Origin: an uncultured Marinobacter sp.
Lineage (GTDB): Bacteria; Pseudomonadota; Gammaproteobacteria; Pseudomonadales; Oleiphilaceae
Direction: 5' to 3'
Assembly (NCBI RefSeq): GCF_947259545.1
Contig: NZ_CAMYMK010000007.1
Location: 1-64,000 of the forward strand
DNA: 64,000 bases
The notes below the pieces were generated by a model. That model did not search any database. It saw only the letters and a program-made list of their open reading frames with translations, and was not told the DNA's origin. The translations under genes were made by a program, and so were the position numbers. This document shows positions 6,763 through 13,780 of the stretch, piece by piece. Every line of letters starts with the position of its first letter. Position 1 is the first letter of the stretch.

Positions 6763-7545
6763 CTAGAAGGTTTCCTTGAAAGGGCGCAGGTCCAGTTCCT
6801 GGGTCCAGGCGGAGCGGTGCTGGCGGTGCAGCTGCCAGTAGGCTTCGGCCACCGCGTCGGGTAACAGGCTGCCATCATCGCCTTTGGCCATAAGATAGGC
6901 CTTGCCCAGGCCAAAGCCAAATCGGGCGGCGCGATCGCCGTTGACGATGCCATCCACTACCACGTGGGCCACATGAATGCCCTTGGGGCCGAATTCCCTG
7001 GCCATGGCCTGGGCATGATTGCGCAGAGCGGCCTTGACGGCAGCGAAGGCTCCGAAACGGGCCTTGCCGCGCAGGGAGGCGCTGGCTCCCGTGAAGATCA
7101 GGGTTCCATGACCTTGGGGCAACATCTGCTGAATGGCCTGCTGGCCGACATAGACCCCGCCCAGATAGCAGACCCGCCACAATTGCTCCAGATAAGCCGG
7201 GGTCATCTCCAGCAACCCCTTGGGTAAGTTACGCTCGGCGGCATTGAAGATCACCAGCTCCGGCCGGTGGCCCGCTTCTTCTACCTTGGCAAACAGCTCG
7301 GTAATGGCTTCCGGGGCGCTGATATCGGCCACCACAGGAGTGATCTCTCCCTCTTCCCCTGGAATGCTGGCCACCAGGCTGGCCAGCTTCTCGGTGTTGC
7401 GTCCTACAGCGTAGACCGGCAGGCCTTCGCGGGCGATTCTGGCGCAGAGGGCGCCGCCCAGGCCGTCACGGTGGCCGCTGCCGACCACTACGGCGCAGGG
7501 TCGAAGACCTGACACGGTTTTTGTGCGACGGGGTTCCAAGGTCAT
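6763..7545 (-). CDS. SDR-family protein with Phe in place of the catalytic Tyr
   Basis: This 260-residue Rossmann protein has a glycine-rich nucleotide loop (VVVGSGHRDGLGGAL), an NAA motif (VIFNAAERN) and a Ser-containing strand (LIFTGASASLRG). At the usual YxxxK position it reads FAAVK, Phe167 and Lys171. It may therefore be catalytically altered or use another residue; several SDRs of this type carry F-x3-K. It overlaps the upstream molybdopterin oxidoreductase gene by 4 bases and is surely co-transcribed with it, so the two probably act on the same substrate pathway. The substrate is unknown. Confidence 0.8.
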   Translation of the reverse strand: MTLEPRRTKTVSGLRPCAVVVGSGHRDGLGGALCARIAREGLPVYAVGRNTEKLASLVASIPGEEGEITPVVADISAPEAITELFAKVEEAGHRPELVIFNAAERNLPKGLLEMTPAYLEQLWRVCYLGGVYVGQQAIQQMLPQGHGTLIFTGASASLRGKARFGAFAAVKAALRNHAQAMAREFGPKGIHVAHVVVDGIVNGDRAARFGFGLGKAYLMAKGDDGSLLPDAVAEAYWQLHRQHRSAWTQELDLRPFKETF

Positions 7546-9812
7546 ACTGCTCCTGCGGTTGAGCTCTTCTCGATCTGCACTGGCACATGTTTGTGGAACG
7601 GGGTGCGCGACAGAGGATCGCAGTGCTGGCTATCGGTGAGCCGGTTTAGTTCAGGGCCGATCGGCGCACTGTCCTTGTAACGCATGCCAAAGCCGTGGGG
7701 CAGGGTGACCATGCCGGTGCGCACGCTGTCATCCACTTCCACCACTACCTCGATGCTGTCCCGGGCGGAACGGCACAGCGCCTTGTCACCATTTTCGATA
7801 CCCAGCCGCTCGGCATCCTCCGGGTGCATGCGCATGGCGCCATGGGGATCTACTTTACGCCAGGCCGGATCGCGGTAGATCTGGTTAGCGTTGTAGCTGC
7901 GCCGCTCGCCGGCCATCAGCACAAAGGGGTAAGCCTGATCGGTGATACTGGCTGTCAGGCCTGCGAGCTCGTCAAGCATTTCCGGTATGGCCAGATGAAC
8001 TCGGCGATCGTTGTGGGCGATCAGCGACCAGATATCCGTGAAGCGATGTTCGCTGAGGGTGATCCCGGAGCGACCTTTGAGAATCGCCTGGAACAGGTTG
8101 GAGCCCAGCGTCAGGCGGTTGCCCTGGTGCCCGGCACGTTTTACTGCCTTGTAGTGCAATTGGGCATAGACGTGGGTGAGGGCCAAAAGCGGTGCGCTGG
8201 CGGCGGCGTTGTCCGGCAGGGTTTTGCCGATGGTGCGGTAGACAATCGATGCGGCGTGGGGAATCCATTGACGGTTTCTGGCCAGCAGGGTACCGAGGGC
8301 GGCCAGGGTCGCCAGGTACTGACCGCGCTTGGCTTCCAGTCGAGCCAGTCGTTCCAGTTTCGGAAATCGCTCCGGTAGCACGCCCATTTTTTCCAGCAAC
8401 CGGGTGTAGATTTCTGGCTCCGGCAAAGTGCCTTCTTTCGGCAGAAACAGGGGATGGCGCAGGTGGAAGCCGTTCACCGGGAATTCTAGGTTGAAGCCGG
8501 TGGCTTCCCACTTCTCGAACTGGGAGGAAGCGGGTAGCACATAATGGGCGGCGCGCGCCGTTTCGGTCATGGTCACGTCGATCACCACTGACAGCTCCAG
8601 GGACGCAAATGCCTTCTCATAGGCCCGGGTGTCCGCCCAGGTCACTAACGGGTTGGCACTGTCCACGAATACTGCTCGAATCCGGTCCTCGCCTTGATGA
8701 AGAATTTCGTCCGGCAGGATATTGGGTGGGTAAATGCCCGCAATGGGGAACATCCGGTGGTGGGCGGTGCGCCTGTACTTGGGGTTGCGCTCGTCGGTGT
8801 CGCCAAGAATCGGCAGCAGCATCGTGTGCAGGTTGTTACCACCAGGTTTGCCGAAGTTGCCGGTGACCAGATAGAGCAGCTTTTCGAGGTAGCCGTTCAG
8901 GGTCGTATTGAGGGTCTGCTGGATGCCGAGGTCGATGCGCACGCAGGCGCTGTCTGCGTTGGCAAAACCCCGAGCAACCTCCTCCAGGGTGGCCAGTGGC
9001 ACATCGGCGCGGGCGGCGTAGTCGGCAATGGGGATGGCGCGCAGGGCCTTTTCCACCTGATCGAAGCCCCGGCAGTGTTTGGCCAGAAAGTCCCGGTCGT
9101 GCAGGCCCTCGGTGACGATGATCGCCAGCATGGCGCTCATCAGGTAAGCGTCGGTGCCGGGGCGCAGTTGCAGGTGAATATCCGCCATTTTGGCGGTTTC
9201 GGTGCGGCGCGGATCCACCACCACCATGGTGCGCCCGGGGTCCTTCTTGATGTGCTTCAGGGTGTCGCGGGCATTGGGAATGCCGTGGGCCTGGAAGGGG
9301 TTGGTGCCGATGAAAAGCACGTAGTCCGCGTGTTCCACATCTTCAGTGGTGTGGCAGGTCTGCTCACCGAACAGGCGGCCGTTGACCCAGAAATCACCGG
9401 TTTTTTCCTGGCCAAGGGAGTTGTAACTGAAGTAGCTCTTCATCGCTGCCAGCAGTTGCCGGCTGTAGGCGCCGCCGAGGTGGTTGCCCTGGCCGCCACC
9501 GCCGAGAAAGGCGAAGGCGTTACCGCCGTGCTGATCGCGGATCGCCACCAGTCGTTGGGCGATATCGTCCAGCGCTTCGTCCCAGCTTACCGGCTTGAAG
9601 GAGCCATCACTCTGGCGCTGTAGTGGTGTGGTCAGGCGGTCATCGTGGTTCTGGTAATGCTCCAGCCGCGCCGCCTTCTGGCAGATATAGCCCTGGCTGA
9701 AGGGGTGTGCCTTATCGCCTTTGATCTTCTTGAAGCGGTTATCGTCGATCTCCACGCTCAGACCACAATTGCGGGAGCAGAGGATACAGGCGGTGGTGTC
9801 GGTAGTCGTCAT
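7542..9812 (-). CDS. Molybdopterin-dependent oxidoreductase (DMSO reductase superfamily)
   Basis: This 756-residue catalytic subunit has an N-terminal 4Fe-4S cluster motif, Cys9-x2-Cys12-x3-Cys16-x27-Cys44. Next come the molybdopterin guanine dinucleotide regions (VLFIGTNPFQAHGIPNARD, VVVDPRRTETAKMADIHLQL) and a C-terminal MopB-binding domain (MHPEDAERLGIENGDKALC). No twin-arginine signal is seen at the N-terminus, so it is probably cytoplasmic. No electron-transfer or membrane subunit gene is adjacent. Only a TetR regulator lies upstream and an SDR downstream. It resembles the stand-alone members often annotated as formate dehydrogenase or nitrate reductase-like; the substrate is not assigned. 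Confidence 0.85.
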   Translation of the reverse strand: MTTTDTTACILCSRNCGLSVEIDDNRFKKIKGDKAHPFSQGYICQKAARLEHYQNHDDRLTTPLQRQSDGSFKPVSWDEALDDIAQRLVAIRDQHGGNAFAFLGGGGQGNHLGGAYSRQLLAAMKSYFSYNSLGQEKTGDFWVNGRLFGEQTCHTTEDVEHADYVLFIGTNPFQAHGIPNARDTLKHIKKDPGRTMVVVDPRRTETAKMADIHLQLRPGTDAYLMSAMLAIIVTEGLHDRDFLAKHCRGFDQVEKALRAIPIADYAARADVPLATLEEVARGFANADSACVRIDLGIQQTLNTTLNGYLEKLLYLVTGNFGKPGGNNLHTMLLPILGDTDERNPKYRRTAHHRMFPIAGIYPPNILPDEILHQGEDRIRAVFVDSANPLVTWADTRAYEKAFASLELSVVIDVTMTETARAAHYVLPASSQFEKWEATGFNLEFPVNGFHLRHPLFLPKEGTLPEPEIYTRLLEKMGVLPERFPKLERLARLEAKRGQYLATLAALGTLLARNRQWIPHAASIVYRTIGKTLPDNAAASAPLLALTHVYAQLHYKAVKRAGHQGNRLTLGSNLFQAILKGRSGITLSEHRFTDIWSLIAHNDRRVHLAIPEMLDELAGLTASITDQAYPFVLMAGERRSYNANQIYRDPAWRKVDPHGAMRMHPEDAERLGIENGDKALCRSARDSIEVVVEVDDSVRTGMVTLPHGFGMRYKDSAPIGPELNRLTDSQHCDPLSRTPFHKHVPVQIEKSSTAGAV

Positions 9813-9876
9813 GATGACCTCGTTATAATTCCCTGGTGCCAGAGCGTGGGGATTTGGTTGCCTGGGTAACTCAATG

Positions 9877-9908
9877 GCCGTTAAATAAACGATCGTTTAT
9901 TTAACGGC
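9877..9908. promoter_or_regulatory. 32-bp perfect palindrome, probable TetR operator
   Basis: The segment is a perfect inverted repeat centred between 9892 and 9893, with central sequence TAAACGATCGTTTA and arms extending to GCCGTTAAA on the left. It lies about 65 bases upstream of the oxidoreductase start codon and 45 bases after the TetR gene stop. Its position and symmetry fit the operator bound by the TetR protein encoded next door, repressing the oxidoreductase-SDR operon. Confidence 0.75.
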
Positions 9909-9952
9909 TAAAGGCAAGTCCTGTCCTGTAACAGTGCGATGGTTAGGGCGTG

Positions 9953-10534
9953 CTAATCAGTGTAATTCGGGCCATTTTTGTCGGCAATGACCATGGCCTG
10001 CTCTACACAGGCATTTAATACCTGTTCCTGCAGTGCCGGGTTGTTCTGCGCTCTTGCCAGGGTGATACCGCCTACCGCCATGGCCAGTATCGCCCAGGCT
10101 CGGTCCGGATCGGGGGTTGGCATAGCGTCGCTGAGGTTGGCTACCAGCTCTTCAAGGTGGCGTTCATAGGTTGCCTTTACGCAGGCGTTCGCGCGGGCGA
10201 CTTCGTTGCTTAGCGAGGGCAACGGACAGCCCTGCTCGGGGTGGGTCACGTGGCTGCGGCTCAGGTAGCGTTGCAGCCTGTTCCGTAGTGGGGTCGGGCT
10301 TGACCCGTCGTTGAGAAACTGAGCACGGGTCAAGCGCATCTCATTGTCGACTATGGCCTCCAGCAACTCCCCCTTGTTCTTGAAGTGGCCATAGAAGGCA
10401 CCGCCAGTGAGGCCGACAGTGGCCATCAGGGCGTCGACGCCAGTGGTGCCGAAACCCTCCTTCTTGCTGAGGGCGCCGGCGGCGGCAATCAGTTTTTCGC
10501 GTATTTCGGCTTTGTGGCTGACTGAGTAGCGCAT
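9953..10534 (-). CDS. TetR/AcrR-family transcriptional regulator
   Basis: This 193-residue protein has an N-terminal TetR helix-turn-helix: IREKLIAAAGALSKKEGFG, then LMATVGLTGGAFYGHFKNKG. The C-terminal ligand-binding part contains HPEQGCPLPSLSNEVAR, a pattern common in TetR proteins near oxidoreductases. It lies on the same strand just upstream of the molybdopterin oxidoreductase-SDR pair and probably represses it through the palindrome at 9877-9908. A related half-site in front of its own gene suggests autorepression. The inducer is unknown. Confidence 0.88.
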   Translation of the reverse strand: MRYSVSHKAEIREKLIAAAGALSKKEGFGTTGVDALMATVGLTGGAFYGHFKNKGELLEAIVDNEMRLTRAQFLNDGSSPTPLRNRLQRYLSRSHVTHPEQGCPLPSLSNEVARANACVKATYERHLEELVANLSDAMPTPDPDRAWAILAMAVGGITLARAQNNPALQEQVLNACVEQAMVIADKNGPNYTD

Positions 10535-10548
10535 GGTTACAGCTTGAT

Positions 10549-10568
10549 GACTGAGTGATCGTTTAGTC
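10549..10568. promoter_or_regulatory. Candidate TetR autoregulatory operator
   Basis: GACTGAGTGATCGTTTAGTC lies 14 bases upstream of the TetR start codon. Its ends GACT/AGTC are symmetric. It contains GATCGTTTA, the same core as one arm of the large palindrome downstream of the gene. The left arm is degenerate, so binding would be weaker. Confidence 0.5.
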
Positions 10569-10675
10569 TAGCAGGAAAGCAGACCCGGCACGATGAGCCC
10601 AATTGGGGTCACCACTAAGAGTCTGATGCACAAGTTGGAGTCATACCGCTCATTTTCACCGATTTGCTTTTTTTT

Positions 10676-10701
10676 GGAACAAAAACCTTTCGCCGGCCGT
10701 T
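10676..10701 (+). promoter_or_regulatory. Candidate ECF promoter of the second alanine-rich gene
   Basis: GGAAC at 10676-10680 and CGTT at 10698-10701 repeat the motif pair of the sigma gene, with one extra spacer base (22 instead of 21, start to start). The spacer TTTCGCCGGC resembles CTCGCCAAC in front of the first paralogue. A leader of about 40 bases ends in AAGGAG before ATG 10749. Confidence 0.6.
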
Positions 10702-10748
10702 CTCCTTAATGCATACCAACCAGGAAAGGTAAAAAGGAGAACGTACCA

Positions 10749-11255
10749 ATGAAAAAGCATGTACTGACCATCGCAATCTGTTCCATCCTGTCCACCGGGG
10801 CTTTGGCTCAAGAAGGTTCAGCCAATGCCAGTGCGGAGGCCAAGACCAACATGAGTGCTGAGGCCAGCGCGCAGAACGGCGTTTCCGCCAAGGGTGGCGC
10901 ATCGGTCAAGGCGGAAGGTGGTGCTGACGGAAAAGCGATGCGAGATGAAGCCAGTAAGAAGGGAAAGGCGGTTAGTGGCCAGGCTCGCCAGAGCGCCGAC
11001 CAGGCCGTAAGTGCGGGTGTTGAAACTGGCCAGAAGGTCCGCAGTACTGCCACTGGTTCTGCGAAGGCAGGTGCCGAGAAGGCGGCCGAAAAGCGCCAGC
11101 AGGCAAAGGAACGCATGAAAGGATCCGGGAATGCCGAGATCCGGGCTGAATCCAATCAGCAAATAGGGACCTCTGTTTCCGAAGGCGTCAAGGGTGAAAT
11201 GCAGAACAGCGTCGAGGGATCAGTGAAAGGTTCCGCCAGCGGCGGCATGCTCTAA
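10749..11255 (+). CDS. Alanine-rich exported protein, paralogue B (LEA-like, low complexity)
   Basis: This 168-residue paralogue of the protein at 2476-2988 has an almost identical signal peptide (MKKHVLTIAICSILSTGALA). It shares the core QAVSAGVETGQKVRSTAT, a helical Ala/Lys/Glu/Gln segment (EKAAEKRQQAKERMKGS) and a Gly-rich end (GSASGGML). Compared with paralogue A it has more Lys and fewer Glu, so the net charge differs. AAGGAG precedes ATG 10749, and the ECF-type promoter is upstream. It stands alone about 4 kb from the sigma operon. Function is unknown; a periplasmic protective role during envelope or water stress is an inference. Confidence 0.8.
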   Translation: MKKHVLTIAICSILSTGALAQEGSANASAEAKTNMSAEASAQNGVSAKGGASVKAEGGADGKAMRDEASKKGKAVSGQARQSADQAVSAGVETGQKVRSTATGSAKAGAEKAAEKRQQAKERMKGSGNAEIRAESNQQIGTSVSEGVKGEMQNSVEGSVKGSASGGML

Positions 11256-11379
11256 CGGTCGCTTTCGACTGTACCGTTTGCCATAAATGATGTGGTTTCC
11301 GAACGGTAATTCGGTACGGTCAGTAGCGTAAGTTCAGGTTTTTCAGGCAGGATAGGCATTGCTTCTCATAATGTGAGTG

Positions 11380-12306
11380 ATGTTGGAGATGGATAACCTG
11401 AACTTTCGCCACCTCTATTATTTCTGGGTGATTGCGCGCGATGGGTCCATTGCTCGTGCGGCGGAGAACCTCGGACTGACCCCCCAGACCCTTAGCGGTC
11501 AGTTGGCTACATTCGAGTCTGCTTTGGGCAATGCACTGTTTCGTCGTGCCAATCGATCGTTGCAGCTGACAGAATTCGGGCAAACCGTATTCAGTTACGC
11601 TGACGAGATGTTCCAGACTGCCCAGGCGCTGACGGATGTACTCCGGCAGCCGCCGGAGAACAGGCCCTTGAGCCTGTCCGTCGGCATTGCCGCGTCTATT
11701 CACAAGTTGATTGCCTATCATTTGACTGAACCCGCCCTGTCTCTTTCCCGAGAGGTGCGGTTGAGTTGCCGTACCGGAGATACCACGGAACTGTTGAAGC
11801 GTCTTGGTCAGCGGGAGCTGGACATCGTACTGACTGACCGAGAGCTGGCGTCTGCGGAGGCAGGCCAGTTTCGCAGCCATCGTTTGGCGAGTTCTTCCAT
11901 GTCACTGTTTGCTGCCCCGGATCTGGCCGCCAGTTTGATGGCGGACTTCCCCGTAAGCCTTGACCGGCAGCCGTTTCTGGCGACATCCCTCGATGCCCCC
12001 TATATCAGTGCTCTGATGAACTGGTTCTCCAGCCAGAACATTCGGGTGAAAGTGGTGGCCGAGGTGGATGACAGTGCGCTGATCAAGGTCTTCGGCCGGG
12101 AGGGGCTGGGGTATTTCGCGGCACCCACCGCCATCAGTGAAGAAGTATGTCGGCAGTACCGGGTGGTTCACGTCGCCAGTATCCAGGAGGTGAGGGATAC
12201 CCTGTATGCAGTCACACGTGCCCGGGGTAGTCACAACGCGGCTGTGGCGGAACTGCTGAGAGAACGACCGGAGCTGGACGATAAGATCGAAAAAACCGAG
12301 CAATAA
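11380..12306 (+). CDS. LysR-family regulator resembling NhaR
   Basis: About 308 residues. The N-terminal winged helix-turn-helix, FRHLYYFWVIARDGSIARAA then LTPQTLSGQLATFE, matches the NhaR branch of LysR proteins, whose signature is HLYYFW and LTPQT. A periplasmic-binding-protein-like effector domain follows. NhaR of E. coli activates the Na+/H+ antiporter gene nhaA in response to sodium. Here an SbtA-like sodium-dependent permease lies 0.5 kb downstream on the same strand, which suggests a sodium-linked target. Starts at 11377, 11380 and 11389 are all possible; none has a strong ribosome site. Confidence 0.8.
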   Translation: MLEMDNLNFRHLYYFWVIARDGSIARAAENLGLTPQTLSGQLATFESALGNALFRRANRSLQLTEFGQTVFSYADEMFQTAQALTDVLRQPPENRPLSLSVGIAASIHKLIAYHLTEPALSLSREVRLSCRTGDTTELLKRLGQRELDIVLTDRELASAEAGQFRSHRLASSSMSLFAAPDLAASLMADFPVSLDRQPFLATSLDAPYISALMNWFSSQNIRVKVVAEVDDSALIKVFGREGLGYFAAPTAISEEVCRQYRVVHVASIQEVRDTLYAVTRARGSHNAAVAELLRERPELDDKIEKTEQ

Positions 12307-12382
12307 ACCAGAAAAAACTATGTTCCTTTCGATTGATTGATTGTGGATGATGGCATTGTGTTCCACAGAAGGAGAAACGGCC

Positions 12383-12745
12383 ATGAAAACGATTCACAAG
12401 TTTCGTCTTGAGTGCGGCAAAGAATCCAATACTCTGAAGCTCCGAAAGGGGTATCGCGTGGTTCGCTGCGAGTACGTAGTGCCTCAGAAGGGTGTTTACC
12501 TCTGGGTGGAACAGCCGCTGAATGTCGAGATCCCGGTGGTAGAGCGGCAATTCCTGGTGGTGTATTCGGGTGATCCGGTACCGGCCAGCTACCAGTACCT
12601 GGATACCGCACTCGACCCGTTCGGTCCTGAGGCCTACCATGTTTTTGAGGTGGCCGAGGCCACAACTGATTCAGCCCATGCAACGAACCAGCAGGTAAGT
12701 CCTGTGCTGTTCCGGCCAACCTATCAGCAGGCGGGGTCTGCGTAG
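12383..12745 (+). CDS. Small conserved protein of unknown function
   Basis: This 120-residue protein is not assigned. ATG 12383 follows AAGGAG at ideal spacing and is preferred to the upstream start. The protein has no signal peptide or membrane segment. It has beta-rich patterns such as YRVVRCEYVVPQKGVYLWVE and FLVVYSGDPVPASYQYLDTA, reminiscent of small DUF proteins that look like phage or plasmid accessory folds. A rho-independent terminator follows, so it is a single-gene unit or the end of the NhaR-like transcript. Confidence 0.65.
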   Translation: MKTIHKFRLECGKESNTLKLRKGYRVVRCEYVVPQKGVYLWVEQPLNVEIPVVERQFLVVYSGDPVPASYQYLDTALDPFGPEAYHVFEVAEATTDSAHATNQQVSPVLFRPTYQQAGSA

Positions 12746-12765
12746 ATTTTTTTATGATCTTAATG

Positions 12766-12790
12766 AGGGCCCTGCGGGGCCCTTTGTTTT
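12766..12790 (+). terminator. Rho-independent terminator
   Basis: AGGGCCC-TGCG-GGGCCCT is a perfect 7-bp stem with a 4-base loop, followed by TTGTTTT. It closes transcription of the small protein gene 21 bases after its stop and separates it from the permease gene. Confidence 0.85.
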
Positions 12791-12807
12791 AGCGGAGTTC
12801 GATAGAA

Positions 12808-13755
12808 ATGCCTGACATCATCGTGATGTTCTTCCTGCTCGGCGTGATTGCCGGAACCCTGCGCTCGGACCTGACGATTCCCAAGGCAGCCTACGATGTT
12901 CTCAGTCTGCTGCTGATGCTGACCATCGGTCTCAAAGGTGGCATGGCCCTGCACGGCAACCTGCACTGGGGGCTGGTGACTGAAGTGTTGGCGATCATGG
13001 CGCTGGGCTTTGCTATTCCCCTTGTGCTGTTTCCGATGCTGCGGCATCTGGTGCGTTTGAATGTGGCGGATGCTGCCAGCTTCTGTGCCCACTACGGCTC
13101 GGTCAGTGCAGGTACCTTTGCGGTTGCATTAGCCTGGGTTGAGGCCCGGGGGTTAGCGACCGGAGGGCAGGTTACCCTTTACCTGGTGTTGCTCGAACTG
13201 CCTGCGATCCTGACTGGCCTTTGGTTGTACCGTCGTTTTACTCAGAAGGCTGCCCAGTCCAGCAATGCGGGAACACCACTTTGGCAGGAGACACTGACCA
13301 ATCGAAGTGTGGTTTTGTTGGTCGGCGGTGTGGTTATCGGAATACTTTACGGACCGGATAAGGGAGACGGTGTTACAGCGCCACTGACGGGCGCTTTCTC
13401 TCTGGTACTGTCCCTGTTCCTTCTTGAGATGGGCCTTGTAGCGGCAGAAACCCTGCGCAAAGTGCAACTCCGGCACTGGCGGTTGATCGCATTTGCGCTG
13501 TGTATGCCGCCGCTTCTCTCCCTGCCCGGGTTGATAACCGGTTACTGGCTGGGGTTGGAGCCCGGAACTGTTGTGGTGCTGGGCACCCTTACCGCCAGTG
13601 CCTCTTATATTGCGGCGCCCGTAGCGGTAAGGCATGCCATTCCCGATGCCGATATCGGACTGGCGATGTTGGCCTCTCTCGGTGTTACCTTTCCGTTCAA
13701 CGTGTTGATTGGTATCGGGTTGTACAGCTACTTCCTGGAGGTTCTGGCAGGGTGA
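12808..13755 (+). CDS. SbtA-like sodium-dependent bicarbonate transport family permease
   Basis: This 315-residue integral membrane protein has about ten hydrophobic segments arranged as an inverted repeat around residue 150. It carries family sequences such as AAYDVLSLLLMLTIGLKGG, CAHYGSVSAGTFAVA and ASYIAAPVAVRHAIPDA. Cyanobacterial SbtA imports bicarbonate with sodium. Homologues in heterotrophs are annotated the same way, but their substrate is mostly untested. CGGAG precedes ATG 12808. No SbtB-type PII-like partner is encoded next to it. The NhaR-like regulator upstream hints at sodium control. Confidence 0.8.
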   Translation: MPDIIVMFFLLGVIAGTLRSDLTIPKAAYDVLSLLLMLTIGLKGGMALHGNLHWGLVTEVLAIMALGFAIPLVLFPMLRHLVRLNVADAASFCAHYGSVSAGTFAVALAWVEARGLATGGQVTLYLVLLELPAILTGLWLYRRFTQKAAQSSNAGTPLWQETLTNRSVVLLVGGVVIGILYGPDKGDGVTAPLTGAFSLVLSLFLLEMGLVAAETLRKVQLRHWRLIAFALCMPPLLSLPGLITGYWLGLEPGTVVVLGTLTASASYIAAPVAVRHAIPDADIGLAMLASLGVTFPFNVLIGIGLYSYFLEVLAG

Positions 13756-13780
13756 AAGCCCCCGGCCTCCGGAAGCAGGT

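Noticed and set aside
8694..9623. 309-codon open frame on the plus strand
   Set aside because: It lies fully antisense to the molybdopterin oxidoreductase gene, which has clear motifs. The predicted protein has shadow-frame composition (Gly/Val/Gln/His) and no domain.
2476..11255. Idea that the alanine-rich paralogues are the amyloid substrate of the C39/barrel cluster
   Set aside because: They lack the imperfect hydrophobic repeats and CxxC end of FapB/FapC, and no double-glycine leader is seen. They are more than 30 kb away and linked instead to the ECF sigma.
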